Assembly (NCBI RefSeq): GCF_006575665.1
Contig: NZ_CP041253.1
Span: 1,245,501 to 1,309,500 of the forward strand
DNA length: 64,000 bases
Origin: Echinicola soli
Lineage (GTDB): Bacteria; Bacteroidota; Bacteroidia; Cytophagales; Cyclobacteriaceae
Direction: 5' to 3'
The position numbers and the translations under genes were made by a program. Under the pieces are notes generated by a model, which saw nothing but the letters and a program-made list of their open reading frames with translations, was not told the origin of the DNA and searched no databases. Shown one piece after another: positions 45,209 through 56,189 of this stretch. The stretch's first letter is position 1. Every line of letters begins with the position of its first letter.

Positions 45209-46015
45209 ATGTTGATTAAAAGATACGCGCTATTCCTATTCCTATTTTTGCTGACCGCTCAGGTGATTATTGCCCAGGACGATTTTCCTGAGCGCCCAAA
45301 TCCCCCCAAGTTGGTCAATGACTTTAGCCAGACCCTTTCCGCTTCTGAGCAAGCAGCCCTGGAGCAGAAGCTGGTAGCCTATAATGACAGTACATCCTCC
45401 CAAATTACCGTCGTCTTGATGGGGTCCGTAGGCCAATATGATATCAGTGATTATGCTTTTCAGCTTGGTGAAAAGTGGGGGATTGGCCAAGAGGGCAAGG
45501 ACAATGGCCTGCTGATCCTCGCCGCCATACAGGATAGAAAAGTGTTCATTGCTACCGGCTATGGCATGGAAGGAGCTGTTCCGGATGCGTTGGCCAGAAG
45601 GATCGTGGACAATGTGATCGTCCCGGCTTTTAAGCGGGAAGCTTATTTCGAAGGCTTGGATCAAGCCACCAGTATGATCATAAAGCTGGCCAGTGGAGAA
45701 TATGATGCGAAAGACATCGAAAAGAAAGGCAATAGCGGTGGAGCTGTATTTTTCATTTTGATCTTCATCGTCATCTTTATCATCATACCCCTGATCAAAA
45801 ACCGGAATGACAATGACAACCACATGGGAGGCCGTGGTGGTGGCGTAGGTTTGTTTACCTCGTTGATGCTTATGAACCTGCTGGGTGGAGGCAATCGCGG
45901 CGGCGGTGGCTTCGGAAACTTCTCCGGTGGAGGAGGTAGCTTCGGTGGTGGCGGCGGATTTGGCGGCTTCGGAGGCGGCAGCTTCGGAGGCGGCGGTGCT
46001 GGCGGAAGCTGGTAA
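45209..46015 (+). CDS. YgcG-like TPM-domain membrane protein with Gly-rich tail
   Basis: ATG 45209 (MLIKRYALFLFLFLL) is 1 bp past the previous stop, and an earlier frame start at 45155 overlaps that gene. The 268-residue protein has a signal peptide (ending IIAQ), a TPM domain (about 35-165, VNDFSQTLSASEQAALEQKL, GYGMEGAVPDALARRIV), one membrane segment (about 175-195, FFILIFIVIFIII) and a glycine-rich low-complexity tail of about 60 residues ending in GGSW. The layout is that of YgcG. It completes the LemA operon. Confidence 0.9.
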   Translation: MLIKRYALFLFLFLLTAQVIIAQDDFPERPNPPKLVNDFSQTLSASEQAALEQKLVAYNDSTSSQITVVLMGSVGQYDISDYAFQLGEKWGIGQEGKDNGLLILAAIQDRKVFIATGYGMEGAVPDALARRIVDNVIVPAFKREAYFEGLDQATSMIIKLASGEYDAKDIEKKGNSGGAVFFILIFIVIFIIIPLIKNRNDNDNHMGGRGGGVGLFTSLMLMNLLGGGNRGGGGFGNFSGGGGSFGGGGGFGGFGGGSFGGGGAGGSW

Positions 46016-46205
46016 TTGGTGATGTTGGAAGGTTAGCATGTTTAAAAGTTTAAATGTGGTATTTGTTTAGGTCCAAATTGGCTTGAAAAGTACATTTTCC
46101 GGTTTGGATTATAACACAGCCTTTTAGAATTATCGGGAACTGATCAAAGTGATATACTGTTAGGAGGGGCATGATTTTAGAAATAACAATCCTAACGAAT
46201 CGTAT

Positions 46206-47366
46206 ATGCTGAACTTTGAATTTAAGAACCCGACCAAGGTCATTTTTGGCCAAGGCCAAATGGAAAAAATAGCCGTCGAAATTCCTTCTGGAGCCAAAGT
46301 GCTTATGACTTACGGTGGAGGAAGCATCAAAAAGAATGGCATTTATGATGCGGTAATGACAGCAATGAAGGATTTTGAGGTCATTGAGTTTGGCGGCATT
46401 CCTGCCAATCCCGAATATCATCAGTTGTTGGAGGCCTTGAAAGTCATCAAAGAAGAGAATATTACCTTCATGCTGGCCGTGGGTGGTGGATCGGTCATCG
46501 ATGCCACGAAGTTTTTATCTTCTGCGGCGCTTTATGATGGTGAAGAGCCATGGGATATTTTGGCCAAAAAGATCCGGACAGAAAAGGGCTTGCCCTTTGG
46601 GACGGTACTGACCATTCCGGCGACTGGTTCGGAGTCCAATTCAGGTGCGGTGATCTCCAATCACCAGACTGGAGAGAAATTCTCCATGGGCGGTCCAGGC
46701 TTGTTCCCCCAGTTTTCATTACTGGATCCCACTGTTATCCGTTCACTTCCCGAAAGGCAGCTTGCCAATGGTATCATGGACGCTTTTTCCCATGCTTTGG
46801 AGCAATATATGACCTATCCGGTCAAAGCGGGCTTGCAGGACCGTTTTGCAGAAAGCATCATGCAGACTTTGATAGAAGTGGGACCGCAGGTGATGAAGGA
46901 TCCCACGGACTATGATGCGGCGGGGGACTTTATGTGGTGCTGCACCATGGCCCTGAACGGACTTATCCAAAAAGGAGTACCTACTGACTGGGCCATCCAT
47001 GCCATGGGGCACGAGCTAACGGCACTTTATGGGATAGACCATGCACGTACCTTGGCTATTGTAGCCGGCAGCCATTACCGCTACAACCTCGACAGGAAGA
47101 AGGCCAAACTGGCCCAATATGCTGAGCGTGTGTGGAGGATTATGGATGGTACTGTAGAAGAAAAGGCACTGGCAGCCATTGAGAAAACAGAAATATTTAT
47201 CCAGTCGCTGGGTATTGATACGCATCTTTCCGCCTATGTTGATAAGTACGAGCATACGGCCAAGGAAATTGCTGATCGGTTTACGGAAAGAGGCTGGACG
47301 GGGCTCGGCGAGCACAAAGATCTCAGTCCGGCAGATGTGGAGAAAATAGTTGAAATGGCGTATTGA
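46206..47366 (+). CDS. YqhD-like iron-containing alcohol dehydrogenase
   Basis: A 386-residue group III alcohol dehydrogenase. NAD(P)-binding part: FKNPTKVIFGQGQ, then GGGS (38-41) and GGGSVIDATK (93-102). Metal ligands are Asp192, His196, His265 and His279 (GIMDAFSHALEQY and HAMGHELTALYGIDHA). YqhD reduces toxic aldehydes with NADPH and is the likely role. It ends 478 bp before the convergent M1 peptidase, with a repeat element in between. Confidence 0.92.
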   Translation: MLNFEFKNPTKVIFGQGQMEKIAVEIPSGAKVLMTYGGGSIKKNGIYDAVMTAMKDFEVIEFGGIPANPEYHQLLEALKVIKEENITFMLAVGGGSVIDATKFLSSAALYDGEEPWDILAKKIRTEKGLPFGTVLTIPATGSESNSGAVISNHQTGEKFSMGGPGLFPQFSLLDPTVIRSLPERQLANGIMDAFSHALEQYMTYPVKAGLQDRFAESIMQTLIEVGPQVMKDPTDYDAAGDFMWCCTMALNGLIQKGVPTDWAIHAMGHELTALYGIDHARTLAIVAGSHYRYNLDRKKAKLAQYAERVWRIMDGTVEEKALAAIEKTEIFIQSLGIDTHLSAYVDKYEHTAKEIADRFTERGWTGLGEHKDLSPADVEKIVEMAY

Positions 47367-47399
47367 TTTTGAAAGAGGATTGCGTTAATTGAAAGATTG

Positions 47400-47839
47400 G
47401 CCACAGATACGCAGATAAAATTATATGAGTCTCCGTAATCATAGACGTAGCCAAGCATAATTGAATAAATAGTGTTTCCGTCCTTTTATTCAGGTGTAAA
47501 ATTGCTTTCAATAGGTCTTCATGAATGCTACGCATTTCCATTGATGAAAAGGACCAAAAATCCAGTCCGGTGGTGAGCCCTTTAAATTGGGAAGGACAAG
47601 TTTTCCAGTGAGGAAAATACGTTACCCAATTTAATTTAAGAAAACTGCTCCGGCCTGAAAATGAATGGATCTCGCTGTTCCACGACGCGAGCTAATTCAT
47701 TTTCTTAACGGCCTGCTCATTTTTCTTAAACCGGTCTCACCAAGGGACTTTCTTAACTTTCCAAATCACATTTTGGAATGGTACCACTACGTGTAAAATT
47801 ACCGATAGTCATTTAAAATTATCCCTGCGTATCTGTGGC
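47400..47839. mobile_element. 440-bp element with nested inverted repeats
   Basis: The ends are a perfect 15-bp inverted repeat: gccacagatacgcag at 47400-47414 and ctgcgtatctgtggc at 47825-47839. Inside, a second inverted pair (about 47561-47578 with 47731-47750, ggtggtgag/ctcacc) and a third stem (gaaaatgaat at 47657-47666 with attcattttc at 47695-47704) share one centre. No coding ORF. It fills the gap between two convergent genes and could be a non-autonomous insertion or a large bidirectional terminator. Confidence 0.5.
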
Positions 47840-47844
47840 TTTTT

Positions 47845-49506
47845 TTATTCTCCCATGATATTCATCTTGGCCACATAGAAGTTGCGGTCGACGATAAGCT
47901 TTGATGTGGTAGGATCGAGCTTTTTGGTTTGCCATTGGGTAGTCGGTTTGAGCCAAATTTCCTTTCCATCGACCCAAACCTTCAGGGACATATTAAAGCT
48001 TTCTATGGTATTTTCCCATCTGTAGGCCAGCGATCCTTCCCTGAGCGTGTAGCTGAAAATCGGGATATCCACATTCCGAAGGTACTGGTCAAATACAGGA
48101 TCGAGGTCCATTCCGGATTTATCACTGATGTAGTTTTCGACCTGTTTGGTCGTGACGGTTTGGTGATAAAATTCACTGTTCAGACCACGGAGGATTTCGC
48201 GCCATTTATCATCATCATTGATGAGCTGGCGAATGGTGTGGAGCAGATTGGCACCCTTGTAGTACATGTCTCCAGAACCTTCGTGATTTACCCCGTAAGT
48301 ACCGATGACAGGGAGGTCGTTATTGATGGCCATACGTGTGCCCAGCACATAATCACTGGCGGCTTCTTTGCCGTAAAAATAATCCAAAAATAGGTTCTCG
48401 GAATAGGCCGTAAAGCCTTCATGGATCCACATGTCTGCCACATCTTTATTGGTGATGTTATTGGCAAACCACTCGTGGCCGGATTCATGGATGATGATAA
48501 AGTCAAATTTCAGCCCCCAGCCTGTCCCGCTGAGATCCCTTCCAAGGTAGCCGTTACCATAGGCATTGCCATATGTGACGGAGCTCTGGTGCTCCATCCC
48601 CAGGTAAGGCACTTCTACGAGCTTATAGCCATCTTCATAAAAAGGATACGGCCCAAACCAATGCTCAAAAGCTTCCATCATCCGCTTGGCATCCTTAAAC
48701 TGTTCTTTGGCCTTTTCCAAATTTTCGCGGAGCACATAGTAGTCCATATCCAATGTTCCTTTTTCCCCTTGGTATTTTTCGGAGAAGTGAACATAATCAC
48801 CGACGTTGATATTGATACCATAATTGTTGATGGGGTTTTTGACTTCCCAAGTGTAGGTTTTGGTGTTGGCTTTGCGGTTGTGCTTGGTGTCGATCAAGCG
48901 TCCGTTGGAGACATCCATTAGGTTTTCGGGTACTTCCACTTTGAGTACTACGCCATTTTCCGGTTCATCGCTGGGATGGTCCTTGTTTGGCCACCATACG
49001 CTGGATCCGATGCCTTGGTTGGCATTGGCGATAAAAGGGAGGCCATTGCTGTCTTTTTGCCAAGTGAGACCACCGTCCCAAGGTGGACGTTGCGCTACTA
49101 CTGGCTTGCCAGCAAAATGAAAGGTAATGCTATAGCTTTTGCCTTGTTCTTGGTCTTGCTTTATGGTGATAAAATGGGCATTGCCATCATGCTGGATGGG
49201 AAGGTCTTCACCATTTTGTACGGCCTTGGTAAGCTTCATGGGCACTTGAAGGTCGATTTGCATGCGCTGTGGCTTACCGATGACTTTATACGTCATGGTG
49301 TTGGTGCCGGAGAGGAACTGTTTTTCTGGCTCCACTTTTACCGCTAAAGTGTAATGCTCTAAATCCCACCATGCCCTTTCCGGTGTGATGGTGCCACGTA
49401 AGGTATCCTGTCGTGTAAATTTTTCCCCATGGGGGAAAAGCTGTGCTTTAGCAGTAAAACTAAAAGTCATTGCTCCCGCTATCAAAAGCGATTTCATCCA
49501 GTTCAT
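47845..49506 (-). CDS. M1 family zinc metallopeptidase, secreted
   Basis: A 553-residue aminopeptidase with signal peptide (residues 1-21, ending AKAQ). The N-terminal beta domain runs to about 240. The zinc site is His340-Glu341-xx-His344 plus Glu363 (HESGHEWFANN, WIHEGF). The N-terminal-binding loop usually written GAMEN is GMEHQ here. It lacks the C-terminal helical domain, like many Bacteroidota family members of about 550-630 residues. It probably trims peptides in the periplasm. Confidence 0.92.
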   Translation of the reverse strand: MNWMKSLLIAGAMTFSFTAKAQLFPHGEKFTRQDTLRGTITPERAWWDLEHYTLAVKVEPEKQFLSGTNTMTYKVIGKPQRMQIDLQVPMKLTKAVQNGEDLPIQHDGNAHFITIKQDQEQGKSYSITFHFAGKPVVAQRPPWDGGLTWQKDSNGLPFIANANQGIGSSVWWPNKDHPSDEPENGVVLKVEVPENLMDVSNGRLIDTKHNRKANTKTYTWEVKNPINNYGININVGDYVHFSEKYQGEKGTLDMDYYVLRENLEKAKEQFKDAKRMMEAFEHWFGPYPFYEDGYKLVEVPYLGMEHQSSVTYGNAYGNGYLGRDLSGTGWGLKFDFIIIHESGHEWFANNITNKDVADMWIHEGFTAYSENLFLDYFYGKEAASDYVLGTRMAINNDLPVIGTYGVNHEGSGDMYYKGANLLHTIRQLINDDDKWREILRGLNSEFYHQTVTTKQVENYISDKSGMDLDPVFDQYLRNVDIPIFSYTLREGSLAYRWENTIESFNMSLKVWVDGKEIWLKPTTQWQTKKLDPTTSKLIVDRNFYVAKMNIMGE

Positions 49507-49624
49507 ATCAAATAAGGTTGGGTTTCTATTCTATTTACACTCACTAATGTAAGTCTTATTCATAAAAAGTGGCAATGGACTGCTAAAAATGGATGTTTCG
49601 TAATCGGAAAAAAGCAACAATGAT

Positions 49625-49708
49625 TGTCATTCCGACGATAGGAGGAGTCCCAATTAGACATTGAAGAAAGATAAATGGGTAGAAATTTCTCCTTTCGTCG
49701 AAATGACA
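49625..49708. repeat. Palindromic repeat of the tgtcattycgacga type (84 bp)
   Basis: tgtcattccgacgataggag at 49625-49644 and its near-inverse ctcctttcgtcgaaatgaca at 49689-49708 differ at two positions. No ORF. It lies between two minus-strand genes. Elements with these ends are common in Bacteroidota genomes. Confidence 0.6.
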
Positions 49709-49733
49709 GGTTATAACGCTGTTAACTTACTAC

Positions 49734-52382
<2,649 letters not shown>

Positions 52383-52409
52383 AGGGCTGCTTCGATGAGA
52401 GGCAGCCCT
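52383..52409 (-). terminator. Probable terminator of the GH5 gene
   Basis: On the minus strand agggctgc (with a 10-base loop) gcagccct forms an 8-bp stem, followed by TTTTATCTTT. It begins 16 bp after the GH5 stop codon. Confidence 0.65.
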
Positions 52410-52425
52410 ATACAATTAGGGGTTA

Positions 52426-53850
52426 TTAATTAATGTTAGGTAATATTTTTTTGATCAAGGCAGGATAAACCTGCTCTCCGTTATTTCTGTCAAAAAGCCC
52501 AAACCCATGGTTTCCGGTATGGCCATTGTCCCAGTAAAAAGGAACCAGGGAATGGTCCAGCATCGTTTTAGTGATCTTTTCCAAGTAATAGCCCCTGTAA
52601 ACAGTATGATCTTCCAAATTGGTCTTGGAGATCGCACCGTATTCGCCTACAATCACCGGGATACCTTGATCCACAAAGTGGCTTTTCATTTTTTGGAATT
52701 GCCCAATGGCATATTCTTCCCCTCCCCATTTTGCTGTCTTGGAAGGATCATCGGCCTCATTGCCCCACTGGCTGACCGGACTATCGGTGTTCAGCGCAAA
52801 CTCGTAGGGATCGTAATAATGTACTTCCATCATCAGTCGATCAGGCGTATCATCGCTGGGCATTTCCATAAACCCCACCGCATGGTCGATGTTGGTGTTG
52901 AAGCTTTGGACGATGAGGTGACGGTAGACATTCCTGCCTCCCGTGCCACGCACAGCATCCACGAAGGTTTGGTTATAGCCGTTTTGTACCGCTGTATGCT
53001 CAGGCTTCGGAGTACCGTAATCCCCCTCTACCATTACTTCATTTGTACCGGCAAAGAGCAAGTGATCATCATAATCCCTGAAGTGGAGGGCGATCTGCAC
53101 CCACATTGCTTCCAAGCGGGTATTTACTCCATCTTCTTCAGCAAAAGTAGGCTGCATCCAGCCACCGTCCCAGTGGATGTTGATGATGGCATACATATCA
53201 TTGTCCAAAACATAATTCACCACTTCTTCTACACGGCCAGACCATGCTGGATCGATGGTAAAGTTGCTCTCATCCGTGAATTTGCTCCAGGCCACCGGAA
53301 TACGTACTGCGGTAAACCCAGCGGCTTTGACCGCACCGATAAGTTTTTTGGTTACGACAGGGTTTCCCCAGGCGGTCTCCCCGCCAATCGCCTCAAGAGA
53401 GTTGCCCAGATTCCAACCAATGCCCATGTTAGCTGCCAGGTCCAAGCTGCTAAGATCCCTCATGTCCGTTTGGTCAGCGGGGATGTAATAAGCAGGAACG
53501 GTTTTTCCAGGGAGCTGCGTGACCTGTATTTCTTGGCTTAGGGCTTCTGCTATGACACGGATGGTGCCAGTGCGGCTTTCGCTGGATTCATTTTTGATGG
53601 CTGTGATAGAGATGGTTTGGTTCCCTTGTCCAGCGACTGGTGTAATGCTGAGCCAGTCGCTGGATGCCTGCACACTCCAAGAGGCATTTGAAGTGATAGA
53701 AACCTCCGTGTTTTCTCCTTCTGCATCCAGTTCGACCGCTGGGGAAGAAACATCCAATTTGGCAGGTTCTTCTTCAGTAGGCTTACATGCCCATACCATT
53801 CCTAGCCAAAGGATCGATAGCAGAAAGACGAAAAGGTTATTTTTACGCAC
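52426..53850 (-). CDS. BACON-GH5 family glycoside hydrolase, lipoprotein
   Basis: A 474-residue secreted lipoprotein: a hydrophobic N-terminus followed by Cys22, an imperfect lipobox. Residues about 35-113 are a BACON domain (SNASWSVQASSDWLSITPVAG). The GH5 barrel follows at about 128-470. The acid/base residue is Glu271 (AGTNEVM) and the nucleophile Glu403 (VIVGEYGA). The conserved NMGIGWNLGN start is typical of subfamily-2-like endoglucanases, so beta-1,4-glucan or mannan cleavage is likely. No SusC/SusD pair is adjacent, so it stands outside a PUL. Confidence 0.92.
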   Translation of the reverse strand: MRKNNLFVFLLSILWLGMVWACKPTEEEPAKLDVSSPAVELDAEGENTEVSITSNASWSVQASSDWLSITPVAGQGNQTISITAIKNESSESRTGTIRVIAEALSQEIQVTQLPGKTVPAYYIPADQTDMRDLSSLDLAANMGIGWNLGNSLEAIGGETAWGNPVVTKKLIGAVKAAGFTAVRIPVAWSKFTDESNFTIDPAWSGRVEEVVNYVLDNDMYAIINIHWDGGWMQPTFAEEDGVNTRLEAMWVQIALHFRDYDDHLLFAGTNEVMVEGDYGTPKPEHTAVQNGYNQTFVDAVRGTGGRNVYRHLIVQSFNTNIDHAVGFMEMPSDDTPDRLMMEVHYYDPYEFALNTDSPVSQWGNEADDPSKTAKWGGEEYAIGQFQKMKSHFVDQGIPVIVGEYGAISKTNLEDHTVYRGYYLEKITKTMLDHSLVPFYWDNGHTGNHGFGLFDRNNGEQVYPALIKKILPNIN

Positions 53851-54064
53851 TGGTTTAGCTTAATGAGATATTACCAAAGCTATTGAAAAAGCTGTCGTCA
53901 TGGGGTGTTCAAATGTTAAGGGAAGGGGTGATGTTTGTTTAATAGGACCTGAAATGTGGGAAAACGTCAAGTATGTTAATATTTGCCTCTTTGATATCTG
54001 TGTTCTTATGAGTATACTTACTTTACTTTGATGCTGTTTACATCGACTTAGAAATCCTTGATAC

Positions 54065-55603
54065 TTGAAAAACACACCTAAAGATCTAGTATTCCTGATC
54101 GGCATTTTTGTCCTGGCCAAACTCTTGGTTCACTTTATCACTTACGAAAACTATGAGTTGCACCGGGATGCCTATCTGTACTATGCACAGGGCGAGCATT
54201 TGGACTGGGGCTTCATCGCTGTGCCTCCGCTCATTGCAGTTTTGGGTAAGGTGACGACGAGTTTTTTTGGTAATACCGTTTTTGCCCTGCGATTTTTTCC
54301 CGCCTTGATCGGTGCTGCCAATGTGGGGCTAGTGGGACTTTCGGTGAAGGAACTGGGGGGTAAATGGCTGGCCATCTCATTGGCCTGTTTGGCCTATTTG
54401 CTTTCGCCTTCCTTTCTGCACTCCAATACGCTGTTTCAACCCGTTACGTTTAACCATTTTTTTTGGCTGTTGTCATCTTGGTTGATTTTACGGATGATCA
54501 TTAGAGATAATCCTAAATACTGGCTTTGGCTGTCCGTGGTATTTGGGTTGGGATTTTTGAATAAATACTCGATCCTTTTTTTCTTTGCGGCTTTTCTGGT
54601 GGGGCTGAGTTTAACTGCCCATCGAAGGTTATACTGCAGTTCCTATTTTGCCATCGGGGTAGCCCTGGCTTTGGTGATCATTTCGCCAAATTTGGTTTGG
54701 CAATATCAGCATAATTGGCCTGTGATGATGCACATGAAGGAGCTGAGGGAAACTCAACTGGTACATGTGGAGCTATTGGGTTTTTTTGTCGATCAGCTAC
54801 TGATGAACCTCCAGGCTATTTTCCTTTGGTTTGGTTCCTTAATTTTATTGCTTTTTTATCCAAAGGAAAAGCAGTATAGAATAGTTGGTTTAATGTTTTT
54901 GTTGTTGCTGGGATTGCTTATGGCAGGGAGTGGAAAGGCCTATTACACCTTGGGGATTTATCCAGTCTTATTTTCCTTTGGTGCTTTTTATGTGGAAAAG
55001 TATGGACGAAGATACCAACGACCGATAGCGGTTTTCTTGGTGACATGGATGATTTTTGTGCTGTACCAATCCCTTTCGTTTGGAGGAATTCCCTTTATGA
55101 CTGTTGAAAAAGTGGCCGGAAAGGAAAAGCATCGTTGGGAGGATGGAAAAGAATATGATCTGCCTCAGGACTTGGCCGACATGACAGGCTGGAAGGAAAT
55201 AGGGGAAACGGTCAGGGATATTTATGTAGGCTTGGGCTCAGCAAATCGGAACAACTGTGATGTTTTTTGCAATAATTACGCCCAGGCTGGATCCGTGATG
55301 TTTTATGGCAAGTCAGTTGGTATTCCACAGCCGATGTGTACCGTTGGGAGCTTTGTGTTATGGTCACCGGATAGTTTGGAGAAAGAATATTTCATTCTAG
55401 TGGATCACGATCCTGGGGATGAAGACGGTTCCAATGCCATGCTAAACGATTTTTTCGAAAAGGTAAAGCTGGTGAAAACCATTGACAATCCCTATTTCCG
55501 AGAAAACGGCACCAATATCTACCTCTGCCAGTATCCAACCCCACTGATCAAGGAACATTATTACAAACTGATGAGCGAAGCAAAAGGGAAATACAAGCGG
55601 TAG
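54065..55603 (+). CDS. GT39/ArnT-like membrane glycosyltransferase
   Basis: A 512-residue protein starting with TTG (LKNTPKDLVFLIGIF). The first loop after the first membrane segment has the conserved acidic residue in YELHRDAYLYYAQ, followed by HLDWGFIAVPPLIAVLG, a pattern of undecaprenyl- or dolichyl-phosphate-mannose-type transferases. There are about 10 further membrane segments and a soluble C-terminal domain of about 160 residues. It probably adds a sugar from a lipid carrier to an extracytoplasmic acceptor. It is divergent from the GH5 gene. Confidence 0.85.
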   Translation: MKNTPKDLVFLIGIFVLAKLLVHFITYENYELHRDAYLYYAQGEHLDWGFIAVPPLIAVLGKVTTSFFGNTVFALRFFPALIGAANVGLVGLSVKELGGKWLAISLACLAYLLSPSFLHSNTLFQPVTFNHFFWLLSSWLILRMIIRDNPKYWLWLSVVFGLGFLNKYSILFFFAAFLVGLSLTAHRRLYCSSYFAIGVALALVIISPNLVWQYQHNWPVMMHMKELRETQLVHVELLGFFVDQLLMNLQAIFLWFGSLILLLFYPKEKQYRIVGLMFLLLLGLLMAGSGKAYYTLGIYPVLFSFGAFYVEKYGRRYQRPIAVFLVTWMIFVLYQSLSFGGIPFMTVEKVAGKEKHRWEDGKEYDLPQDLADMTGWKEIGETVRDIYVGLGSANRNNCDVFCNNYAQAGSVMFYGKSVGIPQPMCTVGSFVLWSPDSLEKEYFILVDHDPGDEDGSNAMLNDFFEKVKLVKTIDNPYFRENGTNIYLCQYPTPLIKEHYYKLMSEAKGKYKR

Positions 55604-55720
55604 TTTTACGATATGAATATCCTTAATCATACCTGAAGACGTTTAAATATAGAAGCTGTCTCACGGAACTTAAAACCGAGAACAGCTGAAGTTTTATTAT
55701 TCACGATAATCGATATAACA

Positions 55721-56083
55721 ATGGACTACAAAGCTAAATCCATCAGGACATTCATCGGTGCAAAGGAATTTGACCTTTCACGCACATTTTATTTGGCCTT
55801 GGGGTTTGAGGAACGTCCCATTTCGTCAAAAATGTCCCTTTTTACCTTAGGCAGGCTTAGCTTCTATTTGCAGGATTACTATGTGAAAGAATGGGCGGAA
55901 AATTCGATGGTATTTTTAGAGGTTGATGACTTGCTACAACATTTTGAGCAGATCAAAGAAATGAGCCTGGACAAGCAGTTTGCTGGCGTAAAAGTATCTA
56001 CAATCGTTGAGAATGACTGGGGGAATGAATTTTTTATTCATGATCCCGCAGGAGTACTTTGGCATATCGGGGAGTTTAATTGA
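55721..56083 (+). CDS. VOC superfamily (glyoxalase-like) protein
   Basis: A 120-residue protein with the beta-alpha-beta-beta-beta pattern in two halves: KSIRTFIGAKEFDLSRTFYLALGFEERPI and SMVFLEVDDLLQHFEQIKEM. It ends EFFIHDPAGVLWHIGEF, where the usual metal-binding Glu of the last strand occurs. It is a vicinal-oxygen-chelate fold protein; its substrate is unknown. It is convergent with recG. Confidence 0.82.
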   Translation: MDYKAKSIRTFIGAKEFDLSRTFYLALGFEERPISSKMSLFTLGRLSFYLQDYYVKEWAENSMVFLEVDDLLQHFEQIKEMSLDKQFAGVKVSTIVENDWGNEFFIHDPAGVLWHIGEFN

Positions 56084-56189
56084 GCGGGCATATAAGTTTC
56101 AGTTTTTAAATTTGAATGTTAAGACTTAGCATCCGGATCTAAACCTTTCAACCTTCTAGCTTTATAACCTTCAAACCTCCTACCCCCAT

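Noticed and set aside
45242-46039. A 265-codon minus-strand frame opposite the YgcG-like gene
   Set aside because: Its long Ala/Ser/Thr runs come from the complement of the glycine-rich tail codons. The plus-strand gene has a signal peptide and TPM domain.
52507-53541. A 344-codon frame on the plus strand opposite the GH5 gene
   Set aside because: It is the antisense shadow of a clear BACON-GH5 gene with all catalytic residues. Its own translation shows no domain and no coding-like composition.
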